A DNA stretch of 64,000 bases. Origin: DAISIL01 sp036822015 (lineage in GTDB: Bacteria; Bacteroidota; Bacteroidia; Cytophagales; Bernardetiaceae). The notes under the pieces are model-generated. The model was not told the DNA's origin. It saw nothing but the letters and a program-made list of their open reading frames with translations, and searched no databases. The stretch spans positions 1-64,000 of the forward strand of contig DAISIL010000007.1 in NCBI GenBank assembly GCA_036822015.1, read 5' to 3'. Numbering within the stretch: the stretch's first letter is position 1; each line of letters starts with the position of its first letter. Shown piece after piece: positions 47,771-56,325 of this stretch. The translations under genes were made by a program, and so were the position numbers.

Positions 47771-48907
47771 ATGGATACAAAACTGATGATGTCCTCCAAT
47801 ACCAGTAATACTTCAATCCTTATCATTGATGATGAACCCGATAACCTGGAAAATATTTATCATATCCTCCAAAAGCACAACACCAGCTATGATCTACTCA
47901 AAGCTGACAAAGCTACCCTAGGGCTGCGTATTGCCCAAAAATGGAAACCCAATTTGATCGTTACCGATTGGGATATGCCCGAGATGACAGGTATTGAACT
48001 CATCCGTGAACTCAAATCCAGACCCGAGACAGCCGATATTCCTATCGTCATGGTAACGGGCGTGATGATCTCGCCGAGCCACCTCCAGATGGCTCTTGAT
48101 GCCGGTGCCGCCGACTACCTACGCAAGCCCATCGACCCCGTCGAGTTGATTGCTCGGGTGCGCTCCATGCTCACACTTTCGTCTGAGTTACAGAAAGTAA
48201 AACAGCTAAGTGCCCTCAAAGATCAAATTTTTTCGATTATCTCCCACGACTTGCGCAGCCCCATACAATCTCTCTCTGGCTTGCTGAACGTCTTTGCGAT
48301 GGGACTGCTCTCTCCGCAGGAAATGACCCCGGCCGTCGAAAAAATATCTACCAATGTACGGCAGGTATCCGAGCTACTCGATAACCTACTCAAATGGGCT
48401 ACCCTACAAGTGCAAGGCGGGCATGTCCAGATTGCCCACCAACACCTGGATGTCAAAGCAGTCATCAACGAAGTAGAGGAGCAACTCCGACCAGCTATCC
48501 AGCAGAAAGACATTCAATGGCATTGTACGCTCCCCGAAAATAGCCCGACTTTTTATGCTGATCGTGAGGTGGTTAAGCTACTGCTCCGCAACTTAATCAG
48601 CAATGCCATCAAGTTTACGCCCGTCGGGGGTAGTGTTGCCCTAGTCGTTGAGCAAAAGGAAGATCGGATGTGGTTTTCTATCAAGGATAGCGGAAAGGGA
48701 GTCTCACCCGAAGTCAAAAAACAACTCTTTGGCTCCCACATGATCGCCCACCAAAGCGGCACAGAGGGCGAAAAAGGCATTGGACTTGGGCTAATGCTCT
48801 GCCAGTCTTTTGTGGAAGCCCACGAAGGAGAGATTGGGCATACCGAAAACCCCGAGGGTGGAAGCACGTTTTGGTTTTGGCTTCCCCTCCACAACAAACA
48901 ACCATAA
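47771..48907 (+). CDS. response regulator fused to a histidine kinase, cytoplasmic
   Basis: A 378-residue hybrid. An N-terminal receiver domain (SILIIDDEPDNLENI, phospho-acceptor Asp in LIVTDWDMPEMTG, Lys in YLRKPID) is joined to a HisKA domain with the H-box ISHDLRSPIQSLSG, and an HATPase with NLISNAIKFTP (N-box), DSGKGVSPE and GIGLGLMLC. No membrane segment is present, so it is a soluble kinase whose activity is probably set by phosphorylation of its own receiver. The start may be the ATG at 47786. No cognate regulator gene lies beside it. Confidence 0.9.
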   Translation: MDTKLMMSSNTSNTSILIIDDEPDNLENIYHILQKHNTSYDLLKADKATLGLRIAQKWKPNLIVTDWDMPEMTGIELIRELKSRPETADIPIVMVTGVMISPSHLQMALDAGAADYLRKPIDPVELIARVRSMLTLSSELQKVKQLSALKDQIFSIISHDLRSPIQSLSGLLNVFAMGLLSPQEMTPAVEKISTNVRQVSELLDNLLKWATLQVQGGHVQIAHQHLDVKAVINEVEEQLRPAIQQKDIQWHCTLPENSPTFYADREVVKLLLRNLISNAIKFTPVGGSVALVVEQKEDRMWFSIKDSGKGVSPEVKKQLFGSHMIAHQSGTEGEKGIGLGLMLCQSFVEAHEGEIGHTENPEGGSTFWFWLPLHNKQP

Positions 48908-48916
48908 CCACCGCTC

Positions 48917-50170
48917 ATGCAACACGCCGCTTACACCTTTTTTCTGCTCGTCTTTCTTTCGTACGGTTTTCCCTGGCTTGCTATGGCCCAGGAGCGCATC
49001 GAGGGGCGCGTATTAGACAAAGCAACCCAAAGCCCGCTGGCCTATGCCAGCATCGGCATTGCGGGCAAACGCTACGGAACGGTCAGTAACGAAAGTGGTA
49101 GCTTTACGTTTCGTTTGCCCCCCGAGGTTAGCCCCTCCGATACCCTGATTTGTTCGTTTATTGGCTACGCTACCTTTCGGATACCGCTCCAAGACCTCCC
49201 CAAAAATCCACTCACCATCTCCCTGGATGCCATTGACTTGATCCTGGACGAGGTGGTCATTCGCCCGCGCAAACCCGAGGACTACATCCGGTCTGCCGTC
49301 GCCAAAATTCCCCAAAACTACCTGCCCCAAACCCACCAAACGACGGGCTATTACAGCGATTATCTCCGCGAGAACCAAACTTACCTCCAGAGCAACGAAC
49401 TCCTCTTCGTGATGAACACACCCGCCTACGGCGATACGACCCACCCGGCCGTGCGGGTGTTGCAGGGGCGTGTCCGTGAAGACCTGGGGGAGCTTCAGTT
49501 TTGGAAAGAAAAAAGAGCCAAACAGGAACAAAAAAAAGGAGAGAAATCATCCAATATCCGCGTAGAAAACATTTTTGATGGCCCCGCCGATGCCGTTACC
49601 TTCGATCCGCTCCGCAATCTCGAGCCGTTCCTGCAAGAAGAAAACTTCGGCAGCTACCGCTACACCCTCGAGGATGCCGTCGCCTACCAGGGCAAAACGC
49701 TCATGGTGATTCGGTTTCGGCCGCGCGGCAAAGTAGAGCATCAAAAACTCTCCGGTCGCATCTTCATCGACCTCCAAACGGAGGCTTTTGTGTCCATCGA
49801 GTACGAGGGTGAGTTGATCGTACCTACTGCGCTGCGGCCGATCTTGCTTCTGATGGGCATAGGGGTCTCGAACCCCAAAGTATCAAAAATTGCTCGCTTT
49901 CGTCCCCTCACCGAAGGCTGGACACTGGATAACGTCCTGATTCAGGGGCGGGCCGATCTGACAGACAAAAAGATGTTCAAGAAAAACGAACACTTCACCT
50001 ACACGCTCGAGCAGGTCTTTGTCGTAACCGATATCGCCACCGAAAACATCGCCCCCATACCCGATCATCAACGCCTCGACCCCAAAAAGCCACTCTCCGA
50101 GCAGTTGCCGCCCTACGATGCTGCCTTTTGGGAGCGCTACAACCTCATCCGTCCCCGAGCGATTAAGTAG
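48917..50170 (+). CDS. carboxypeptidase-like regulatory domain protein, secreted
   Basis: A 417-residue protein with a signal peptide (FFLLVFLSYGFPWLAMAQ). The first domain is a CarboxypepD_reg-like beta sandwich (IEGRVLDKATQSPLAYASIGIAGKRYGTVSNESGSFTF), common at the N-terminus of TonB-dependent receptors and related envelope proteins. The rest (about 115-417) resembles the DUF5686-type region but has no full barrel. It may be attached to the outer membrane from the periplasmic side. Its function is not known. It follows the kinase gene by 9 bases and converges with the SGNH gene. Confidence 0.75.
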   Translation: MQHAAYTFFLLVFLSYGFPWLAMAQERIEGRVLDKATQSPLAYASIGIAGKRYGTVSNESGSFTFRLPPEVSPSDTLICSFIGYATFRIPLQDLPKNPLTISLDAIDLILDEVVIRPRKPEDYIRSAVAKIPQNYLPQTHQTTGYYSDYLRENQTYLQSNELLFVMNTPAYGDTTHPAVRVLQGRVREDLGELQFWKEKRAKQEQKKGEKSSNIRVENIFDGPADAVTFDPLRNLEPFLQEENFGSYRYTLEDAVAYQGKTLMVIRFRPRGKVEHQKLSGRIFIDLQTEAFVSIEYEGELIVPTALRPILLLMGIGVSNPKVSKIARFRPLTEGWTLDNVLIQGRADLTDKKMFKKNEHFTYTLEQVFVVTDIATENIAPIPDHQRLDPKKPLSEQLPPYDAAFWERYNLIRPRAIK

Positions 50171-50173
50171 CTT

Positions 50174-51688
50174 TTATCGGCTTTGCTGGAGGCGTTTTTC
50201 TTTGTAATCCTGGTAGCTGTTGAGGAGGGCGTTGTAGAGCATCTCGGCGGCCAGACGTGCGCCCCTTGGGCTGAAATGGATGTAATCAGGGCTAGCCAGG
50301 GGCGGATCAGCACTCACCCAGGCGGTCATGGCATTGCGGCCGCCCATGGCCTGGTAGAGATCCCAAAACGCACAGCCGGCCCGAAAAGCCGCCCGCTTTT
50401 GGGCATTGCGAATGGGTTCGATGTTGGGGTAAGATTCCCAGCGGCCCTTGCGCTGCCGCGACATATCCGAGAGGCTCACCACCAGAATATCTAGCTCGGG
50501 ATAAAGGCTCTTAAAAAACTTCAACTGCTTGTAATACAGGTTTTCGTAGTAGGCGTAGCTCTCTGCCTGCCCCGGCACAACATTGACCCCAAACTCCAGG
50601 ATGAGTAAGCGCACATCCATCGCCTGAAACTGCTCCCGCAAACGTTCTTTGTCGATTTTGGTGAACTCCACGCCCGAGCTACCACGTATGGGGACGTTAT
50701 CGAGGCTGATGCCGGTTTGGCAGTCCATCGAGAAGCCGTAGAGTTCGGGGCTACCGCTGCTGGCCAGGCGCAGTTTGATGTTGCGGTAGGGGCTGCGCTC
50801 GGGCAGGCGATGTTCGATCACCTGTAAGCCCTTGCCGATGGGCTGGGTCTGGGTGGCGATGATCTTGTTGTTGAGGGCAATTTCGGCTTGGAGTTCGCCG
50901 TGGGGGTTTCGGAAAAGCAAGCGCAGGCGTTCGGTCTGGTGGTGGGCAGGTGGGTTTTTGTCCTTCTCGGAGGCTCCCGTAAAGACGACGCTTCCGTAGC
51001 GGGCCTTACTGACAAAAGCCGAGTCGCGGTCGGGGGTGAACTTGTAGTAGGCGGCCAGCATTCCGAGTTGATGGGTGCTGGGTTTGTGTTTGGCATCGAC
51101 GTAGGCAAACTTTTTCCAGGTATCGGAGGGGTCTGTTTTGAGTGTGGATCGCAGGTTATCGCGTGTCCAGAGCGGCACCATCCCCACGCCACAGCCACCA
51201 AAGCGCCGTTGGAGCCGCTCCCGCAGGTAGCCACTGATGCGATCGCCTTCGATTTGGGAGTCGCCGTAATGCACGATACGGACGCTAGACGGGCGTTGGC
51301 TGAGCGCGTAAAGAGCATCAAAAAAATGATTGAGCGCACTGGCCGATGCGTCGGGGTAGTCGATGGGCTGTCGGGCTTCGCGTAGGGTTTCGGAGAGTTC
51401 GGTCTGGGCTTCGGGCGTAAGGGCGAGTGTATCGGGTGTGCTGGGGGCCGTTTGGGGGAGGGGGGTAGGAGGGGTTGTTTGGTCGATCTCCTCTTCGAGT
51501 TGGTCGAGAAAGGCTAGATCGGTGGTAGGTGCCGTTTGTCCTCGGTTGCTGCCAAAGTCGTCGAGGGTAAAGACTTGCAAACTTATCTTATCGGTCAGGG
51601 AGAGTTTGCCGGGCGAAATGACCATCACCAGCATGGCAAAGCAAGCCACATAAAACAACAACAGCAAAGTACGCAACGGAGGGATCAT
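50174..51688 (-). CDS. SGNH/GDSL-type hydrolase family protein, membrane-anchored
   Basis: A 504-residue protein with one N-terminal membrane helix (LLLLFYVACFAMLVMVI). After a disordered Thr/Pro-rich stretch there is a split SGNH fold: RIVHYGDSQIEGDRISGYLRE (block I Ser), LLILEFGVNVV, and DYIHFSPRGARLAAEML (block V Asp and His). Proteins of this kind sit beside MBOAT acyltransferases in Bacteroidota and add or remove acetyl groups on envelope glycans; no MBOAT gene is adjacent here. The ATG at 51688 is preferred to a TTG two codons upstream. Confidence 0.8.
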   Translation of the reverse strand: MIPPLRTLLLLFYVACFAMLVMVISPGKLSLTDKISLQVFTLDDFGSNRGQTAPTTDLAFLDQLEEEIDQTTPPTPLPQTAPSTPDTLALTPEAQTELSETLREARQPIDYPDASASALNHFFDALYALSQRPSSVRIVHYGDSQIEGDRISGYLRERLQRRFGGCGVGMVPLWTRDNLRSTLKTDPSDTWKKFAYVDAKHKPSTHQLGMLAAYYKFTPDRDSAFVSKARYGSVVFTGASEKDKNPPAHHQTERLRLLFRNPHGELQAEIALNNKIIATQTQPIGKGLQVIEHRLPERSPYRNIKLRLASSGSPELYGFSMDCQTGISLDNVPIRGSSGVEFTKIDKERLREQFQAMDVRLLILEFGVNVVPGQAESYAYYENLYYKQLKFFKSLYPELDILVVSLSDMSRQRKGRWESYPNIEPIRNAQKRAAFRAGCAFWDLYQAMGGRNAMTAWVSADPPLASPDYIHFSPRGARLAAEMLYNALLNSYQDYKEKRLQQSR

Positions 51689-51772
51689 AGACAATCATTT
51701 GGAATTTGGCACAAAAAAAGGGAAATTTATGGAAAAACCTGTAACTTGTGCGATCAAACACTTGAGTCAATC

Positions 51773-52255
51773 ATGGAGATCACTTTTGATTCGTTCGATG
51801 CCTTTTCCAACCTGCTCCTGGATGATACGAGTCATTACGCGACGTTTTTTTTGTTGCTCTTGCTCGCAGCGGTGCTGTTGTTTTTGTTGTTCTTGCGGAG
51901 CCTCTCCGGTGGCGGCCGGCGCAAAGTCGTCAGCACGGGCGGAGCATCGGGGATGCAGGTGAGTTTTGATCCCCAGTATTTGCATCGCCTCAAGACACTC
52001 AGCGAGGACACCCAGGAACTGATCGGGCAGCTCGGCGAAACCATCGAAGAGAAAGAGAAAGAAATCTCCCATAAGTACGAACGCATCCAGCAACTCGAAG
52101 AGAAAGCCCAACAGCTCGAAGACCGCATCGAGACACTCCGCAACCAGGCCCAAAAGCCCTTCAATCCCAGGTCTATGCTCCTCGGCATTGTCCTGGGGAT
52201 TGTACTGGCCCTGGCATCCGGCTGGGCGATCCAACAAAGTGGCTGGCTTCAATAA
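51773..52255 (+). CDS. membrane protein with a cytosolic coiled coil, 160 aa, unknown
   Basis: I do not recognise it. A helix at about residues 24-44 (FFLLLLLAAVLLFLLFL), a long charged heptad region at about 78-128 (KTLSEDTQELIGQLGETIEEKEKEISHKYERIQQLEEKAQQLEDRI) and a C-terminal membrane helix (LLGIVLGIVLALASGWAI) are visible. Both ends are membrane-anchored and the coiled coil between them could be a spacer or oligomerisation element. The ATG at 51773 gives a start just before the first helix. It precedes the aminotransferase by 26 bases. Confidence 0.7.
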   Translation: MEITFDSFDAFSNLLLDDTSHYATFFLLLLLAAVLLFLLFLRSLSGGGRRKVVSTGGASGMQVSFDPQYLHRLKTLSEDTQELIGQLGETIEEKEKEISHKYERIQQLEEKAQQLEDRIETLRNQAQKPFNPRSMLLGIVLGIVLALASGWAIQQSGWLQ

Positions 52256-52281
52256 CTATCTGAAACAGAAATCCTTCAATT

Positions 52282-53490
52282 ATGACCACCGATACGCTCC
52301 CGCTTTCGCGCCGCGTCCTGACGATGGAAGAATCGCAGACCATCGCGATGGCCCAAAAAGCCCGCCAACTCAAAAGTCAGGGCATCGAAGTTATCAGCCT
52401 CAACCTGGGGGAACCCGATTTCCCCACACCAGCACACATCCAGGCAGCGGCCAAGCAAGCCGTGGACGATGGCTACTTCTTCTATACACCCGTCCCTGGG
52501 CTACCCGAGCTACGGGAAGCCATCGCGGAGAAGTTTCGGATACAAAACGGACTGCACTGGCAGGCAAAGAACATCGTTGTCTCCAATGGTGCCAAGCAGT
52601 CGATTGCTAACGTGCTGCTCTCCCTCGTCGATCCAGGGGATGAGGTCGTGATCTTCGCGCCCTATTGGGTTTCCTATGCCGGTATCGTCGAACTCGCCGA
52701 AGGCAAATGCGTCTTTGTGGAGTCCGGCATCGAAAACGACTACAAACCCACACCGGCGCAAGTACGCGCCGCCATCACGCCCCGCACCAAAGCCTTGATC
52801 TTCTCCTCGCCCTGCAACCCAACGGGGGCGGTGTTTTCGGCCGACGAGCTAGCCGATATTGCTGCCATCCTGGAGGCACATCCGCAAGTCTTTGCCATCG
52901 CCGACGAAATCTACGAACACATCAACTTCTCGGCCACGCCGCCCAAAAGCCTGGGTTCGTTTGAAGCCATTCGGGAGCGGGTCATTACTGTTAATGGCGT
53001 ATCGAAGGGCTTTGCCATGACGGGCTGGCGCATCGGTTATATCGGGGCCCCTGATTGGCTCGCCGATGCCTGCAACAAAATCCAGGGTCAGGTTACCTCT
53101 GGTGCTTCGGCCGTCTCACAGCGGGCGGCACTGGCAGCGATCTCGGGTACGCTTGCCCCCACACAGGAGATGACAAAGGCGTATTTGCGTCGCCGCGATC
53201 TGGTCAAGTCGCTCCTGGATCAAATTGAAGGGGTCAAGACCAACCTCCCGCAAGGGGCGTTTTATATCTTCCCCGATGTCAGCGCGTTTTTTGGGCGAAG
53301 CTACCAGGGTCAGGTCATCAAAGATTCTACGGATTTGTGTCTGTATCTGCTCAACGAAGGGCATGTTTCGTTGGTGATGGGCGATGCCTTCGGGGCCCCG
53401 AACTGCCTGCGGATTTCGTATGCGGCCGCCGATCAGACGATCCGCGAAGGGATTTCCCGCATGAAAACCGCCCTCGAAAAGTTATCTTGA
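52282..53490 (+). CDS. PLP-dependent aminotransferase, class I (aspartate aminotransferase type)
   Basis: A 402-residue fold-type I aminotransferase. VISLNLGEPDFPTPAHI and YTPVPGLPELREAIAEKF at the N-terminus, NPTGAVFSADEL, the Tyr-containing ADEIYEHINF, and the PLP-lysine in GVSKGFAMTGWRIGYIG are present. This is the subgroup Ib of thermophilic-type aspartate aminotransferases, which use aspartate or aromatic amino acids with 2-oxoglutarate. It stands in a run of three plus-strand genes with the GNAT protein 12 bases downstream. Confidence 0.93.
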   Translation: MTTDTLPLSRRVLTMEESQTIAMAQKARQLKSQGIEVISLNLGEPDFPTPAHIQAAAKQAVDDGYFFYTPVPGLPELREAIAEKFRIQNGLHWQAKNIVVSNGAKQSIANVLLSLVDPGDEVVIFAPYWVSYAGIVELAEGKCVFVESGIENDYKPTPAQVRAAITPRTKALIFSSPCNPTGAVFSADELADIAAILEAHPQVFAIADEIYEHINFSATPPKSLGSFEAIRERVITVNGVSKGFAMTGWRIGYIGAPDWLADACNKIQGQVTSGASAVSQRAALAAISGTLAPTQEMTKAYLRRRDLVKSLLDQIEGVKTNLPQGAFYIFPDVSAFFGRSYQGQVIKDSTDLCLYLLNEGHVSLVMGDAFGAPNCLRISYAAADQTIREGISRMKTALEKLS

Positions 53491-53502
53491 TGTGCTTTGC
53501 CT

Positions 53503-54357
53503 ATGCCCGAGTTTCGATTTCTTACCCCGGATGACTATCCGTTGCTCTATGACTGTTTTTTGGCCGCCTTTGCCAGCTATTACGTTCCGATGCAGCCTCC
53601 GATGCCCGATTTTTCGCGGCGTTTGGAGCGCATGGGGGTAAGCCTGGGCTGGTCGGGGGGAGTTTTTGAGGGGGATCGTTTGCTGGGGTTTATCTTGACG
53701 GGCATTGGAGAGTACCAGGGCTACCAAACGGCCTACAACGCCGGCACAGGCATACGTCCGGCCCACCGCCGCAACGGCTTGATGCAGGGCTTGTATCGCT
53801 GGCTGATCCACCAACTCCAAGCCGAGTTAGCCGTGGAGCAGTTTGTCCTGGAGGTCATCGAAAAGAACCAGGCGGGCTTGCGGCTCTACGAAAAGCTACA
53901 CTTTCGGGTGAGCCGCTTTCTGTGTTCGTATCAGTTTTCACGAACGGCTTTCGGACGGCCCAAGGCAAGGGAGCGCGTGCAGATACAAAACCAGGAACCC
54001 GACTGGGATGCCTACCTCCCCCTGCGTGCCTTTGCTCCCTATTGGGGCAACGACTTTCCGGCCCTAACCCGAGGTGTACGCCTGCGCGACTGCTGCCTCG
54101 AGTACCGCGACGAGCAAGGCGCACTGAAAGGTTTTTTGTTGGGGGAGGTCAGTACCGGAAAAATTGCCCTTTGGGGGGGAGACATAGAAACCGACATCCC
54201 CAAAGAACTCTTCAAAAACTTTGCTTGGTTAAGTCCAGCCTCCACCCTTTCGGTACTCAACGTGCCGGCAAGTGATGAGGAGTGGCGGCAGCAACTCAAA
54301 CAATGGGGTGGACGAAATTACCTCAACCAGTACGAGATGCGCTTGTTTGTTGGGTAA
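53503..54357 (+). CDS. GNAT family N-acetyltransferase with a C-terminal extra domain
   Basis: A 284-residue protein. The first 150 residues are a GNAT domain (RFLTPDDYPLLYDCFLAAF, then GIRPAHRRNGLMQGL as the acetyl-CoA loop, and LEVIEKNQAGLRLYEKLHF). The rest (about 160-284) has its own alpha/beta pattern (GVRLRDCCLEYRDEQGALKGF) and resembles the second half of two-domain acetyltransferases. The start is the ATG at 53503; a TTG two codons upstream is weaker. The substrate cannot be told. Confidence 0.85.
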   Translation: MPEFRFLTPDDYPLLYDCFLAAFASYYVPMQPPMPDFSRRLERMGVSLGWSGGVFEGDRLLGFILTGIGEYQGYQTAYNAGTGIRPAHRRNGLMQGLYRWLIHQLQAELAVEQFVLEVIEKNQAGLRLYEKLHFRVSRFLCSYQFSRTAFGRPKARERVQIQNQEPDWDAYLPLRAFAPYWGNDFPALTRGVRLRDCCLEYRDEQGALKGFLLGEVSTGKIALWGGDIETDIPKELFKNFAWLSPASTLSVLNVPASDEEWRQQLKQWGGRNYLNQYEMRLFVG

Positions 54358-54378
54358 ACTTTGCTATCTTGTTTGGCT

Positions 54379-56325
54379 ATGAAACGGACTCACTATTTTA
54401 TGTTCCTGCTCATCCTCTGGGTGAGCCGAGCGGCTCTTGTTGCCCAAACAGACTTGGACAGCCTACAAAGCCGCTTTTATGCCTCCGAAGACCCCATCCT
54501 CAAAACAGATATTTGCATCCAACTAGGGCAGCAGTTGCGCTACAGCGATCCCGAGCAGGCGATTCGTTATGCGAAAATAGGCGTTCAGTTATCTAATGAG
54601 GTAAATCTCCCCAAAAAAAAACGCACCTTGTATTATCTCGCCGCTGTCTTGCTCAAAGAGCGCGACCGCTTCGATGAAGCCGAGCAGTATGCCCAGCAGC
54701 TCATCGCCTGGGCTACCGAGCGTGCCGACACCATAGGCATCATTCAGGGACTAAGTGCCGCCGGTGAAATTGCCCAGCAGCGCGGACAGTACGAGTTGGC
54801 CATGGATTACTTTATTCGACAAATTGATTACGCCGAACAAAAAGGAAGCCTACAAAACGCCATCATCGGCGAACTCAACATCTCCACAATTCTCTCCGAA
54901 ATCGAACGCTACCGCGATGCCATTGCCCGCATCCAAACTTTTTTTGTGTGGCTCGACAAAAATACCGTCGCCAGAAGCGACAACTTCAAACAAACCACGG
55001 GCATACTTTATATCAACCTTGCCTACAACTACGAAAAACTAGAGCAGCCCGACTCGGCCCTCGATTATCTCCAACGCGCCGAGCAAATCCTCCTACCCAT
55101 TCAAGCAGACGGCTATCTCTCCGACGTGTATTACATCCAAGCCAAAGCCTACCTCCAAAAACGACAATTTGATGCATCCAAACAAGCCATCCTGAAAGCC
55201 ATCCGCCATGCCCTCCAAAACGACCCCGAAGCCGACCTAGGTGCCGAGTACAACCTGATCGGCTTTTGGTTTTTGGAACAGCTACGCCCCGACTCGGCGA
55301 GCTACTACCTCCAACGCGCCCAGGATTTTCTCCAACAAGACCCCGATGCCTTAGCCGAGCGCGTCAAGAACTACCAGTATCTCTCACAACTCCACGAGCA
55401 GAACAACAACCTACCCAAAGCCTTGTTTTTTTTTAAAAAATACCAGACCGCTAGTGATTCCCTCCTTAATGCCCAACGCATCAAACAAGTACAAGACCTC
55501 CAGATTAGCTACCAAACCGCCAAAAAAGAACGCGAAAACATCGCCCTCAAACTCACACAAGAGCAACAAGCCGCCGAGATTCGACAGGCTAACTTGCAAA
55601 ATATACTACTGACACTGATGATGTTAGCTGTGCTTGTTATTCTGGGACAACGAATATACATGTACCGCAAACTCAACCGCAAAAACACCATCATCCAAAC
55701 CAAAAACAATCAACTCAGCACCCTGATCCGAGATCACCACCATCGCTTCAAAAACCAGTATCAATTCTTGACCTCACTCATCGCTACCGAAGCCAGGGCA
55801 GGGCGTATGAGCCAAGAAGTATCGAAAGCCTACCGCAACCGCATCAAGGCTATGTCGGAGATGGAAGAACTCCTGATGTACCGAGACTTCACCTCCGAAA
55901 CCACAGGCGACATCCAAATTAAAGCACTCTTTGATCGCTTTGCCCAACACTTTGAAGCCACCTACGCCCGTACGAATCGTCCAAAGGTCATTTGTGAGGT
56001 TATCCCGGAAGAACTCTTGATGCCCATCGACGCAGCCGGCACCTTGATCCTCCTGGTCAGTGAGCTATCCACCAATGCCATCAAACACAACCCCGATCAA
56101 GACAACTTACAGATACACATCCGGTTAGGCACAAATAGCCATACGTTTGATTTTTCCTTGCAAGATAACGGCAAAGGCTGGCAAGGCTATGATCCCCAAC
56201 AAAACCACAGCGTAGGCTGGGATATTATCCAGACCTTAATCCAGACCCTCCACAAGAGCGAACTAGAACTCTTCGATGACCAGGGTGCCGGCATCCTGAT
56301 CCGTTTTGCGGCCCGAGCGGACTAA
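54379..56325 (+). CDS. TPR-containing sensor histidine kinase (HisKA_2/HWE-like)
   Basis: A 648-residue exported sensor. A signal peptide (FMFLLILWVSRAALVAQ), about ten TPR-like helices in the periplasm (residues 30-390), one membrane helix (NILLTLMMLAVLVILGQRIYMYRKL), and a cytosolic kinase follow in order. The H-box is LIRDHHHRFKNQYQFLTSLI, characteristic of HisKA_2. The ATPase has ELSTNAIKHNPD and DNGKGW. The real start is the ATG at 54379, six codons into the open frame. No response regulator gene is adjacent. It overlaps the GT-C gene by 4 bases at its end. Confidence 0.9.
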   Translation: MKRTHYFMFLLILWVSRAALVAQTDLDSLQSRFYASEDPILKTDICIQLGQQLRYSDPEQAIRYAKIGVQLSNEVNLPKKKRTLYYLAAVLLKERDRFDEAEQYAQQLIAWATERADTIGIIQGLSAAGEIAQQRGQYELAMDYFIRQIDYAEQKGSLQNAIIGELNISTILSEIERYRDAIARIQTFFVWLDKNTVARSDNFKQTTGILYINLAYNYEKLEQPDSALDYLQRAEQILLPIQADGYLSDVYYIQAKAYLQKRQFDASKQAILKAIRHALQNDPEADLGAEYNLIGFWFLEQLRPDSASYYLQRAQDFLQQDPDALAERVKNYQYLSQLHEQNNNLPKALFFFKKYQTASDSLLNAQRIKQVQDLQISYQTAKKERENIALKLTQEQQAAEIRQANLQNILLTLMMLAVLVILGQRIYMYRKLNRKNTIIQTKNNQLSTLIRDHHHRFKNQYQFLTSLIATEARAGRMSQEVSKAYRNRIKAMSEMEELLMYRDFTSETTGDIQIKALFDRFAQHFEATYARTNRPKVICEVIPEELLMPIDAAGTLILLVSELSTNAIKHNPDQDNLQIHIRLGTNSHTFDFSLQDNGKGWQGYDPQQNHSVGWDIIQTLIQTLHKSELELFDDQGAGILIRFAARAD

